In this document: one piece after another, positions 5,343 to 13,491 of the stretch
Position numbering within the stretch: position 1 is the stretch's first letter
Layout: each line of letters opens with the position of its first letter
Source of the DNA: an uncultured Desulfobacteraceae bacterium
Lineage (GTDB): Bacteria > Desulfobacterota > Desulfobacteria > Desulfobacterales > UBA2174
Reading direction: 5' to 3'
DNA length: 18,959 nt
Assembly: GCA_937982505.1 (NCBI GenBank)
Contig: CALJLV010000098.1
Coordinates: forward strand, 1 to 18,959
Position numbers and translations under genes: made by a program
Notes under the pieces: generated by a model
Databases searched by the model: none
What the model was told of the DNA's origin: nothing
What the model saw: only the letters and a program-made list of their open reading frames with translations

Positions 5343-7040
5343 ATGGATCCGAACCCAACCGCAGAACCGGCCGCCCGCTCGAGCGACTTTCCTCATTACC
5401 GGCACGCCTGGAACCGGGTCGTTTGCGCCCTGCTGGCCGCGGCCTTCATCCCTCTGCTGGCGGTGGGCGGCGGTCTGTACGGGTACGCCTACCACCAACT
5501 GCACAAGAAAACCCACGCGGCCCTGGCCGCCGCGGTGCTCCAGCACCAGACCGCCATCGACCGTTTTCTCCAGGAGCGTCTCCTTGACCTGGAAGTGCTG
5601 GCCGGCATCTTCGGCCGCCAGCGCCTCACCGATCCGGCGGTGCTGGAAAACGTTTTTGGCGAGCTGCACCGCCATCAGCCCTGGTTTCAGGATCTGGGCG
5701 TCATCGACGCCGGGGGCCGTCACCTGGCCTACCACGGCCCCTACGACCTGATCTCGCGCAACTACCGCCAGGCGGCCTGGTTCGCCCCCACGATCCGCGA
5801 CGGCCGCTATATCAGCGACGTCTACAGCGGATTTCGCGACGTGCCCCACTTTATCATCGCCATTCGCCGCACCGACGCCCTGGGCGACTGGATCCTGCGC
5901 GCCACGGTGGACACGGTCTTTTTCAATCAGCAGGTGCATGCCTTTTCCGGCCAGGGCGACCCGGACGCCTTCCTGGTCAATGCCGACGGTTTGTTCCAGA
6001 GCCTGCCGCGTCGCGGCGGGGCCCTGATGGCCAGCGCCGGTCTGCCGGCGCTCGAACCCTTCGAAGGGGTCCGCCTCGAACGCTCCGGCGACCTGCTGCG
6101 CGCCCAGGTGTGGCTGCGCCAGGTCCCCTGGCGCTGCGTGGTGGAGATGTCCCGGCCCGCCACCCTGGCCGATCTGCACCAGGTGCGCCTCCTCGGGATC
6201 GGTGTGCTGCTGCTGTCGGCCTTTGTCATCGCGGCCACCGTGCTGCTCACCACCAACTACCTGGTGGCCGAGCTGGAAACCGCCCGGCGCAGCCTCAATC
6301 TGCTCGACCGCCAGCTGCGGCGCACCAGCTACCTGGCCTCCACCATGCAGCTTTCCGACGGCATGCTTCACGAGCTGGGCGACGTGCTGGACAACCTGGA
6401 CATGGCCCACCGCTGCATGACGGAAGCCGACCCTGCCGCCGGCCGGGGAGACCGCGCCGAGGCCCTGGGCCAGATGGGCCACGAAATCCGCCGCGGGCGC
6501 ACGGCCCTGACCCGCTTCATGCGCTTCACGGCGGCCGAGGAGCCCATCATCGCGCCGCTGGACCTGCACAGGCTCCTGGAGGATCTGGTGGGGATCCTGG
6601 AGCGCGACCTGCGCCTGCGCAGCATCCGGGTCGAACGCCGCTACCGCCTCGCCGACGCCCGGGTGCGCAGCGACCGCGGCAAGCTGCGCCAGGTCTTTCA
6701 GAACCTGGTGCTCAACGCGGTGGAAGCCATCGGCGAAAACGGCACCCTGACCCTGACCACCGAGGGCGACGACCGCACGGTACGGGTCACCATCGCCGAC
6801 ACCGGTCCCGGGGTCCCGCCGGATCTGCGGGAAAAAATCTTCGATCCGCTCTTTACCACCAAGGAAAAAGGCACCGGCCTGGGGCTGTCCATTAGCCAGA
6901 ACATCCTCCAGCACCTGGGCGGACGGATTCAGCTCGACCCCTGGAACCGCCAGGGGGCGGCCTTTATCGTGATCTTGCCGGTGGCGCTGCGGCCAACCGG
7001 TCCATCGTCCGGCGGCCATGATCAAGCGCGAACACCTTAG
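5343..7040 (+). CDS. Membrane sensor histidine kinase 1 with degenerate H-box
   Basis: The 565-residue protein has a first membrane helix (about 26-48), a large periplasmic sensor of the double-Cache type (about 50-280; motifs DLGVIDAGGRHLAYHGPYDL and DVPHFIIAIRR), a second helix (about 281-305), a coiled linker, a dimerisation region and a complete ATPase domain: N box NLVLNAVEAI, DTGPGVP, FDPLFTTKEKGTGLGLS. In the H-box the usual HEINNPL reads HELGDVL, with H343 and the next Glu kept but the Asn of the ExxN phosphatase motif replaced by Asp and the Pro lost. It may still autophosphorylate but be poor at dephosphorylating its partner (inference). CGGAGG precedes the ATG. It overlaps the next gene by 23 bases, which suggests translational coupling. 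It is a paralogue of the kinase at 9505. Its likely partner is the REC-CBS protein just upstream. Confidence 0.88.
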   Translation: MDPNPTAEPAARSSDFPHYRHAWNRVVCALLAAAFIPLLAVGGGLYGYAYHQLHKKTHAALAAAVLQHQTAIDRFLQERLLDLEVLAGIFGRQRLTDPAVLENVFGELHRHQPWFQDLGVIDAGGRHLAYHGPYDLISRNYRQAAWFAPTIRDGRYISDVYSGFRDVPHFIIAIRRTDALGDWILRATVDTVFFNQQVHAFSGQGDPDAFLVNADGLFQSLPRRGGALMASAGLPALEPFEGVRLERSGDLLRAQVWLRQVPWRCVVEMSRPATLADLHQVRLLGIGVLLLSAFVIAATVLLTTNYLVAELETARRSLNLLDRQLRRTSYLASTMQLSDGMLHELGDVLDNLDMAHRCMTEADPAAGRGDRAEALGQMGHEIRRGRTALTRFMRFTAAEEPIIAPLDLHRLLEDLVGILERDLRLRSIRVERRYRLADARVRSDRGKLRQVFQNLVLNAVEAIGENGTLTLTTEGDDRTVRVTIADTGPGVPPDLREKIFDPLFTTKEKGTGLGLSISQNILQHLGGRIQLDPWNRQGAAFIVILPVALRPTGPSSGGHDQARTP

Positions 7041-9297
7041 ACAGGCGGTGGCGGCCGTCGCCGCCCGCGACCCGGAAGCCGGCTACACCCTTTCGGAAAT
7101 GCTCGCCGCCGGCCGGATCGACAGCGCGGACGGCGCCGATCCGGCCGTGGATCAGCCCGTGCTGATCATCGACGGGCAGCCCATTCCCGTCCCCAAAATC
7201 CTCTTTTTCAACGAGGGCGCCCCCGTCCTGGAAGCCTACCTGGTGCGCGCCTATGCCCAGATGGCGGCCGTCCGCGGGCTGAACGACGGACCGCAGCGGC
7301 CCGACTTTCGCCGTGCCGCCATGCGTATCCGCCTCGAAACCCTGAGGCGCACCGTGGCCCACGAAGTGCAGGCGGTCCTGGAGGGCGCCGCCGATCCGGA
7401 CGGCCGCGCCGATCTGGAGGCCGTGCTCGATCAGCACCTGCCCGCGGCCCTGACCCCCGGCCCGCCCCCCGCATTCCAGTACACCGGCCGGGTGGAGCCG
7501 GACCGGCCGGCCCTCTTCATGCCCTTTCCCTTCTGCCTGGAGGCCCTGGCCCAGGTGGCGGCCTTGAACCTGGAATTTTTCAACCTGCGCTTCGTGCTGC
7601 GCTGCCGCCTGCGCGGCGCCCTGAGCCGGCTTTTCGCCCTGCTCGTGCACGGCCGGATCGCCGGGCTGGCCTATCTTGAAATGCTGCGCCAGCCCTTCTA
7701 CCGGGGGCTTGAAGTCAAGTACATCGCCACCCGGCCCGGGGTTCTCGAGCCGTCGGAGGATCTGCCGGTCTACCGCGGCACCGGCACGGCCCTGATGGCC
7801 GGGATCTGGATGCTCTGGAAGGAGCACCTGCCCGAAGTCAGGGAAATCGTCCTGGACGCCGAAATCGCCGCCGCCGGCTTTTACCGGCGCCTCGGCTTCG
7901 TGCCGCGGCGTATCCAGCAGTTCGCCCTGCGCCAGCCGGACGGTCCCCTGCTGGCGGCCATCGCCGTAATGGCCGACCACTGCCGACCGATCCACCCGCG
8001 CGTCGAAGCCGAGATCATCCGCCTCCTGCGCCAGGCCCATGGCCGGCTGCGCCGCCGCCGGGATGCGCCTCAGCGCCCGGATGCCGCCGCCTTCGTGCGC
8101 GCCTGCCTCCTGGCCCGCCACCAGTCATTCCTGGCCCGTACCGCGGCGGAGGGCCTGCTGGGTGCCCAAGACCGGATTCCCGAGGCGGCCGATCTGCTCG
8201 CCGAAGCCACCCGCCGCGGCCGGCTCAGGATTCGTGAAGCCGCCGACCACCCGCCCCTGCTGGTGGTCCACGACCAGCGCTTTCAGGCCCATCTGCAGGG
8301 GATTTTCCACCTGGAGAGCCCCCTGCGCCTGGCCGCCGTGGAACGGATCCTGGCCCACCCCTCCCTGTCCGAGGGCTGGCGTCTGGTTCCCGGCCGCGCG
8401 GCCACCCTGGAGGAACTGGCCTGGGTCCACACCGCCGCGCATATCCAGCGCATCGCCGATACCGCCGGCCAGCCCCTGGCCAGCCTGGATCTGGACACCC
8501 AGACCACGGCGCGCTCCTTCGAGGTGGCCTGCCTGGCGGCCGGCAGCGTCTTCGAGCTCATCGATGCCGTCTGGCACGCCGACGGCGCCAGCGGCTTCGC
8601 CTTCGTACGGCCCCCGGGCCACCACGCCGAACCGGATCGGGCCATGGGGTTCTGCCTGTTCAACAACGTGGCCCTGGGGGCCTGCTACCTGCAGCGCATC
8701 TACGCGGCCCGCCGCCTGATGATCGTGGACATCGACGCCCACCACGGCAACGGGACCCAGACCGCCTTCTATGACACGGATCAGGTGCTCTTCATCTCCC
8801 TGCACGAGTTTCCCGCCTATCCAGGCACCGGCCGCCTCTCGGAGACGGGCCGCGGCCCCGGCCTGGGCCACACGGTCAACATCCCCCTGGGCCGCGGCAG
8901 CGGGGACCGGGAGGTGGCCCAGATCCTCCACTGGATCGTGCGCCCCCTGGCCCGGGCCTACCAGCCCGAAATGATCCTGGTCTCCTGTGGATTCGACCTC
9001 TACCACCGGGACCGGCTCAGCGGACTGCAGGTCACCGCCGAGGGCTATGCCGTGTTCGGCCAGCTCCTGCAGCAGACCGCGGCCGAGGTCTGCCAGGGAC
9101 GCGTCGTCTTCGTGCTCGAGGGGGGCTATCATGTGGAAAGCGTCGAAAACTGCGGGCTGAAAATTCTCCAGGCCCTGTGCGGCCGCGGAGAGCCCGCCGC
9201 TTCGCCCGCCGCCTGGACGGCCGCCCATCCCAACGGCATCCTGCGCAAGGTCATGGCCCTGCACCGGACCTGGTGGCCTTGTCTCGGCAACCCGTGA
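7018..9297 (+). CDS. Fusion of GNAT-like acetyltransferase region and class II-type histone-deacetylase-family deacetylase
   Basis: The 759-residue protein has two enzyme parts. Residues about 214-302 look like a GNAT acetyltransferase: strand VKYIATRPGV, the acetyl-CoA motif R253-G-T-G-T-A258, and the late AAAGFYRRLGF segment. Residues about 430-735 are a deacetylase of the HDAC/AcuC/acetylpolyamine-amidohydrolase superfamily with all key residues: H535-H536 in PPGHHAEPDRAMGFCLFNN, zinc ligands D573, H575 (DIDAHHGNG) and D660 (SCGFD), and catalytic Tyr in LEGGY704. The PPGHH...FNN form is class II-like. Residues 1-210 and 310-425 are not recognised. No signal peptide, so cytoplasmic. One chain would hold an acetyl writer and eraser. 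In Bacillus, AcuA (GNAT) and AcuC (deacetylase) do this for acetyl-CoA synthetase, with a CBS protein (AcuB) encoded beside them; CBS genes also lie nearby here. The deacetylase call is very sure, the GNAT call good, the target unknown. The start ATG overlaps the kinase gene. Confidence 0.85.
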   Translation: MIKREHLRQAVAAVAARDPEAGYTLSEMLAAGRIDSADGADPAVDQPVLIIDGQPIPVPKILFFNEGAPVLEAYLVRAYAQMAAVRGLNDGPQRPDFRRAAMRIRLETLRRTVAHEVQAVLEGAADPDGRADLEAVLDQHLPAALTPGPPPAFQYTGRVEPDRPALFMPFPFCLEALAQVAALNLEFFNLRFVLRCRLRGALSRLFALLVHGRIAGLAYLEMLRQPFYRGLEVKYIATRPGVLEPSEDLPVYRGTGTALMAGIWMLWKEHLPEVREIVLDAEIAAAGFYRRLGFVPRRIQQFALRQPDGPLLAAIAVMADHCRPIHPRVEAEIIRLLRQAHGRLRRRRDAPQRPDAAAFVRACLLARHQSFLARTAAEGLLGAQDRIPEAADLLAEATRRGRLRIREAADHPPLLVVHDQRFQAHLQGIFHLESPLRLAAVERILAHPSLSEGWRLVPGRAATLEELAWVHTAAHIQRIADTAGQPLASLDLDTQTTARSFEVACLAAGSVFELIDAVWHADGASGFAFVRPPGHHAEPDRAMGFCLFNNVALGACYLQRIYAARRLMIVDIDAHHGNGTQTAFYDTDQVLFISLHEFPAYPGTGRLSETGRGPGLGHTVNIPLGRGSGDREVAQILHWIVRPLARAYQPEMILVSCGFDLYHRDRLSGLQVTAEGYAVFGQLLQQTAAEVCQGRVVFVLEGGYHVESVENCGLKILQALCGRGEPAASPAAWTAAHPNGILRKVMALHRTWWPCLGNP

Positions 9298-9299
9298 CC

Positions 9300-9321
9300 G
9301 GCCGGGCGTCATCTGCCGGCC
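9300..9321 (+). other. Hairpin after the deacetylase fusion gene
   Basis: GGCCGG (9300-9305) and CCGGCC (9316-9321) form a 6-bp stem with a 10-base loop immediately after the stop codon. No T tract follows, so it is at best a weak terminator. Confidence 0.3.
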
Positions 9322-9328
9322 CCCGGCA

Positions 9329-9347
9329 TGTCCACCCGCATGTGACA
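9329..9347 (+). promoter_or_regulatory. Possible upstream activator site for sensor kinase 2
   Basis: TGTCCACCCGCATGTGACA has TGTC and GACA half-sites separated by 11 bases, the same spacing as the site at 944-962, and shares its first eight bases. It lies about 94 bases upstream of the -24 element at 9441, a normal enhancer distance. It could bind the same sigma-54 activator as the divergent region at the left. Confidence 0.35.
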
Positions 9348-9440
9348 GCCGATCCGCCGGCGGTTCCAGCACCCGGCGCTTCGCGCCGCTCAAGCCCCGT
9401 CCACAACCGCCCCGCGACCCGGACCCGTCGTGCAAACCGG

Positions 9441-9456
9441 TGGCACGCTTCTTGTA
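9441..9456 (+). promoter_or_regulatory. Sigma-54-like promoter of sensor kinase 2
   Basis: TGGCACG-CTTC-TTGTA has a perfect -24 block and correct spacing; only the -12 base after TTG departs from consensus (GT for GC). The predicted start is near 9467, about 38 bases before the ATG. Confidence 0.6.
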
Positions 9457-9504
9457 GTGGTCGATGACAGAAGGCTTTTCACGGCCCCTGAAAGGAAGCC
9501 GCCC

Positions 9505-11361
9505 ATGCTCACCGGTCACCGCTCCAGCGAGGACGCCCCACATGGCGCCGACGGCGCCCATTCCCTCCAGGCCCAGCGCCAGAACCACTACCGCCGGCTC
9601 TTCTGGCGCTTTGTCCTGCTGACCACCGTCTGCAGCCTGGTCCCCCTGCTGGCGGTGGGTTGGGGCATCAACCTGTACTACACCCGCTTTGCCCGCGAAC
9701 GGATGATCAACGCCTTTCGCAACGAGGTGGCCCACCACCGGCGCATCATCGAGCTGTTTCTCAAGGAGCGCTCGAGCAAGCTGCAGCTCATCGCCGGGAC
9801 CATCCCCCGGGATCAACTGGTCGATCCGGCCCGCCTCAACGAGGTCTTCGAGATGATCAACCGCGAGTACTGGTCCATCACCGACCTGGGGGTCATCGAC
9901 GCCGACGGCCGCCATCTGGCCTACGTGGGCCCCTACGACCTGATGGACAAGAACTACGCGGCCACTTTCTGGTTCAAGGCGGTGATGGACAAAGGGCTCT
10001 ACATCAGCGACATGTTCCTGGGGTTTCGCCAGGAACCCCATTTCATCATCGCCGTGAGCCGCCGCGATCCCGACGGCCGGCACTGGATCCTGCGCGCCAC
10101 CATCGATACCGAGGCCTTCCGGTCCCTGGTGGAAAACGTGCGCATCGGCCAGACCGGAGAAGTCTACCTGATCAGCCAGGACGGCCATTTTCAGACCAGT
10201 CCGCGCCGCTGGGGCAAGATCATGGGGTCATCGCCCGTCCCGGTGGAAGAATTCCACGAGGGGATCCGGGTGCGGACCACCGACCCCCACGCTCTCAACG
10301 GCCACCGCATGCCGCGCCAGATCATGAGCCAGACCTGGCTCGACCAGCCGCGCTGGATGCTGGTGGTGCAGCAGGACCAGGCCGAGGCCCTGCGCGACGT
10401 GCGGCTGGCCAACCTGGCCGTGCTGGCCTTCCTGCACATGGCGGCCCTGTCGATCCTGGCCGCGGCGGTTTTGATCACGCGCCACATGATCGGGGTCATC
10501 CGCCGCCGCGACGCCCAGGCCGACCAGCTCAACCGGCAGCTGATGCAGACCAGCAAGATGGCCTCCATCGGGGAACTGTCCGCCGGGGTGGCCCATGAAA
10601 TCAACAATCCGCTGGCCATCATCGGCACCGAGTGCCAACTGATCCGCGACCAGGCCGACCATACTCCGGCCCTGGACGCCGAAATGGCCGCGCAGATCGA
10701 GGCCTCCGTGACCCAGATCGACGTGCAGATCCAGCGCTGCAAGCGCATCACCACCAATCTGCTGCGCTTTTCGCGCCGTACCCGCTCGATGATCGAAACC
10801 GTGGATCTGAATGCCTTTATCCGGGAGGTGATCGAGCTGATGGAACGCGAGGCGCGCTCCAGCGGGATCAAGTTCTTCGCCGAACTGGACGATGCGCTGC
10901 CGCCCCTGCTTTCCGATCCTTCCCAGCTCCAGCAGGTCTTTCTCAACCTGATCACCAACGCCATCGACGCCCACGACGACAAGCCGTACGGGTCGATCAC
11001 CATCGGCACCCGGGACTGCCCGGCCGAAGAGGGGATCCGCCTGACGGTGAGCGACAGCGGCTGCGGGATCGCCCCCGAGGCCCTGGAAAAAATCTTCGAT
11101 CCGTTCTTCACCACCAAGCCGGTGGGCCGCGGCACGGGGCTGGGGTTGAGCATCTGTTTTGCCATCGTGCGGCGTCTGGGGGGCGGCATCGACGTGGCCA
11201 GCCGCCCCGGCCAGGGCACCACCTTCACCCTCTTCCTGCCCTACCGGCCCCCCGACGAGGTACTGGAAAACATCGACGCCCGACCGCCCGACCCCGGCCC
11301 GGCGGTCCTGGCCGCAAAGGAGGCCCGCCATGAGCGCCCTGCGCATCCTGCTGGTGGATGA
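9505..11361 (+). CDS. Membrane sensor histidine kinase 2 (canonical)
   Basis: The 618-residue protein has the same plan as sensor kinase 1: first helix about 36-60, periplasmic double-Cache-type sensor (DLGVIDADGRHLAYVGPYDL, EPHFIIAVSRR), second helix about 304-330, dimerisation domain with H364 in GVAHEINNPLAII, and an ATPase domain with NLITNAIDA, DSGCGIAP and FDPFFTTKPVGRGTGLGLS. All catalytic motifs are intact, so it should be active as kinase and phosphatase. The ATG at 9505 is chosen because AAAGGAAG lies 6 bases before it; a frame extends upstream to 9430 but would overlap the promoter. Its 3' end overlaps the receiver gene by 32 bases, marking a kinase/regulator pair. It is clearly paralogous with the kinase at 5343; the periplasmic ligand is unknown. 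Confidence 0.92.
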   Translation: MLTGHRSSEDAPHGADGAHSLQAQRQNHYRRLFWRFVLLTTVCSLVPLLAVGWGINLYYTRFARERMINAFRNEVAHHRRIIELFLKERSSKLQLIAGTIPRDQLVDPARLNEVFEMINREYWSITDLGVIDADGRHLAYVGPYDLMDKNYAATFWFKAVMDKGLYISDMFLGFRQEPHFIIAVSRRDPDGRHWILRATIDTEAFRSLVENVRIGQTGEVYLISQDGHFQTSPRRWGKIMGSSPVPVEEFHEGIRVRTTDPHALNGHRMPRQIMSQTWLDQPRWMLVVQQDQAEALRDVRLANLAVLAFLHMAALSILAAAVLITRHMIGVIRRRDAQADQLNRQLMQTSKMASIGELSAGVAHEINNPLAIIGTECQLIRDQADHTPALDAEMAAQIEASVTQIDVQIQRCKRITTNLLRFSRRTRSMIETVDLNAFIREVIELMEREARSSGIKFFAELDDALPPLLSDPSQLQQVFLNLITNAIDAHDDKPYGSITIGTRDCPAEEGIRLTVSDSGCGIAPEALEKIFDPFFTTKPVGRGTGLGLSICFAIVRRLGGGIDVASRPGQGTTFTLFLPYRPPDEVLENIDARPPDPGPAVLAAKEARHERPAHPAGG

Positions 11362-11713
11362 CGAAACCATTTTCGCCCGCAACATGTCCAAACTGCTGGC
11401 CTTTCGCGGCTACCAGGTCAAAGCGGTGCACAACGGCCAGAGCGGCATTGCCGAGCTGGAACAGACGCCCTACGATGTGATGGTTCTGGATCTCAAGATG
11501 CCCGGAATGGACGGACTGGCGACCCTGCGGGAAGTCAAGAAGCTGGGCCTGTTCACCGAGACCCTGATTCTCACCGGCCACGGGTCCATCGATTCGGCCC
11601 TGGAGGCGGTCAAGCTGGGGGCCTACGATTATCTCACCAAACCGTGCCAGATCGAGGAGCTGGTGGCCAAGATCCAGGCGGCCGGACGGGGCGGGGAAGG
11701 CGATGTCAACTGA
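11330..11713 (+). CDS. Stand-alone receiver (CheY-like) response regulator
   Basis: The 127-residue protein is a single receiver domain with D10/D11, phospho-acceptor D54 in VLDLKMPGMDG, T82 and K104 (LTKP). It ends directly after the domain with no output module, so it acts by protein contact or in a phosphorelay. AAAGGAGG lies just before the ATG, inside the 3' end of sensor kinase 2, which is its expected phospho-donor. It is similar to the receiver part of the REC-CBS protein at 4382. It ends 72 bases from the convergent dynamin-like gene. Confidence 0.92.
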   Translation: MSALRILLVDDETIFARNMSKLLAFRGYQVKAVHNGQSGIAELEQTPYDVMVLDLKMPGMDGLATLREVKKLGLFTETLILTGHGSIDSALEAVKLGAYDYLTKPCQIEELVAKIQAAGRGGEGDVN

Positions 11714-11785
11714 TGGCCGGCACCCAGGCCTGGCGGTGCGGGACGGATCCCACCCCCCGCGCGATGCAGGCCGCGGCGGGGCGTT

Positions 11786-13225
11786 TCAGCCGGCGGGCGG
11801 GCCGGCGCGTCGATTCGCGGCGGGCATCAGGGCCGGGCCATCCGGCGGCAGGCCGGCCAGTTCGTTGAGGGCTTCCCGGATTTCGCGGGTGTTCTGGCTC
11901 GCCACCTGCGCCACGCCCCGGTGATCCCGCCGGGCTTGTACCAGGGAGAAGCGACTGCCCCGGCGCTGGATGAATTCGGCCGCCTGGGAGCGCACCATCT
12001 GCCAGGTGTCGCGCCGGGTCTGGTTGTCGAGCACGGTCAGATGGTCCAGATCGGCCAGCAGACGCTGATGAAAGCGCTTTTCCAGGATCCCACGCAGCCC
12101 TCCGGCCCAGAGGACCAGGGCGATGAGGGCCGCCCCCCCCGCGCCGCCGCCGGCGAGCCACGGATCCCCGGCCGGCAGGATCTGCGCCCAGACCAGCCCG
12201 CCCCCCACCAGCAGACCCCCCAAGAGGCTGTAGACCAGCGCCCGAACCAGTGACCGGATGCGAAAACCGCGCAGCCGCCGGCGGTAGGCCACCAGGGCTT
12301 CCAGCAGGTGGGCCAGACGTTCGCCGTGGGTCTCGACGAAGGCCGCCAGGTGGTCGAGCCGGTAGCGGGGCGCCTCGAGGATGGCCCGGCGCAGCTCCTC
12401 GCGCTGGTTGTCCAGATACTGGAGGTATCCGTGGCGCGGCGGACCGCCGGATCCGGAGTGTTCGCCGGCCGCCCGGGTGGAATAGGTCAGGCGGATGGAA
12501 GGAATGTCCTTGCGGCCCGTCATCTGGGAAAGATTCCAGCACAGGGTGCCGTAGACCCGCAGCAGATCCACCAGCGAGGTGCAGGCGTCGATGCGGTTGA
12601 GCACGAAGATGACCCGGTCCTCGAAGGTGCGCGCCGGCAGCGTGTCGCGCAGGCTGTTGTAGACCTCGCGCACCGTGCCGGGGTTGTGCGGATCGAAGAG
12701 CATCAACACCAGGTCGGCGATGTGGGCCAGATCGCCGATCACCTGCTGGTAGTTGTAGCCACGATCCCGTTCGGCCACGCTGTCGAGCATCCCCGGGGTG
12801 TCGATGAGGGCCAGGTTCTTCAGAAAGGGGGAGTTGACTTTCTTGAGGCGGAAATGGGAGGCGAAACGGTGGCCGTGCTTCCGGAGGCTTTCGAAGGGGT
12901 ACTCCGGATCGGCCAGCAGAAAGCGTCCGTCGCGCTCTTCGGTGACCCGGATGGGGCCGTCCTGGGCATCGAAGGTGATCACGGTGAACGAATCGTCGGT
13001 GGGCGCCTGGCCGGTGGCCTGGATCGGGGCCCCGAGCAGCTCGTTGATCAGCGTGGACTTGCCCGAAGAGTAATTGCCCAGCACGAGCACCTGGGGCCGC
13101 CACTTGATGTTGGTCTCCAGGGGCACTTCGCTGTAGCCGTAACGCAGGGCCACCGGCGTGAGCCGGTCGGCCACCAGATCGAGCAGCTCCTTGCGCAGGG
13201 CCGTGATGTAGTTGTCTCGGTACAT
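11786..13225 (-). CDS. Bacterial dynamin-like (EHD-type) GTPase
   Basis: The 479-residue protein has the dynamin-superfamily GTPase signature: P-loop G50-NYSSGKS57, G2 Thr at about 76 (QAPTDDSF), G3 DTPG (142-145) and G4 NRID (210-213). The style LVLGNYSSGKSTLINELLG and the preceding KWRP resemble EHD ATPases/GTPases and bacterial dynamin-like proteins that remodel membranes. After a helical middle, two hydrophobic segments (about 325-350 and 356-377) form a membrane hairpin, followed by a helical tail. The ATG at 13223-13225 is chosen because GGAGA precedes it; an in-frame ATG at 13261 has no such site. It diverges from the ABC transporter genes. Bacterial dynamin-like genes often come in pairs, but only one is seen here. 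Function in this organism is unknown; membrane repair or fusion is typical of relatives. Confidence 0.85.
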   Translation of the reverse strand: MYRDNYITALRKELLDLVADRLTPVALRYGYSEVPLETNIKWRPQVLVLGNYSSGKSTLINELLGAPIQATGQAPTDDSFTVITFDAQDGPIRVTEERDGRFLLADPEYPFESLRKHGHRFASHFRLKKVNSPFLKNLALIDTPGMLDSVAERDRGYNYQQVIGDLAHIADLVLMLFDPHNPGTVREVYNSLRDTLPARTFEDRVIFVLNRIDACTSLVDLLRVYGTLCWNLSQMTGRKDIPSIRLTYSTRAAGEHSGSGGPPRHGYLQYLDNQREELRRAILEAPRYRLDHLAAFVETHGERLAHLLEALVAYRRRLRGFRIRSLVRALVYSLLGGLLVGGGLVWAQILPAGDPWLAGGGAGGAALIALVLWAGGLRGILEKRFHQRLLADLDHLTVLDNQTRRDTWQMVRSQAAEFIQRRGSRFSLVQARRDHRGVAQVASQNTREIREALNELAGLPPDGPALMPAANRRAGPPAG

Positions 13226-13269
13226 GCCAGGTCTCCGAAAGCCGGCAGGGGTGATCGCCAAAGAAAATC

Positions 13270-13298
13270 AGGCTATCAAAAGCCGAAGGTGGGGTCAA
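13270..13298 (-). promoter_or_regulatory. Possible sigma-70-type promoter for the dynamin-like gene
   Basis: On the minus strand TTGACC (13293-13298) and TAGCCT (13270-13275) are separated by 17 bases, with a predicted start about 40 bases before the ATG. The -10 is weak. Confidence 0.35.
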
Positions 13299-13415
13299 TC
13301 TTCGCTGAGCGCCGGCGAGGCGTCCGCCGCTGCCACGCTCAACCGCCAACCGCTCGTCCAGACAGGCGACAGATGCCCTTACCTTGACGGGGTCTTGGCC
13401 GCGGCCCGCCGGTGC

Positions 13416-13443
13416 TTGACCCCCGGGTCGGGTCGGGTTAAAA
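13416..13443 (+). promoter_or_regulatory. Possible sigma-70-type promoter for the ABC transporter operon
   Basis: TTGACC (13416-13421) and TTAAAA (13438-13443) are separated by 16 bases, with a leader of about 40 bases to the ATPase ATG at 13492. No TPP riboswitch or other recognisable leader RNA is present in 13226-13491. Confidence 0.35.
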
Positions 13444-13491
13444 ACGACCGGAAAAAGATGCCATGCCATTTCCCGGTTTACCAGCGCGCCG

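Noticed and set aside
5214..7025. A 603-codon open frame on the minus strand opposite sensor kinase 1
   Set aside because: It is a shadow of high-GC coding sequence: its translation is Gln/Gly/His-rich with no motif, while the plus strand has a full kinase with ribosome site.
13226..13491. TPP riboswitch before the NMT1/THI5-like importer
   Set aside because: The conserved CTGAGA and the following conserved TPP elements are absent.
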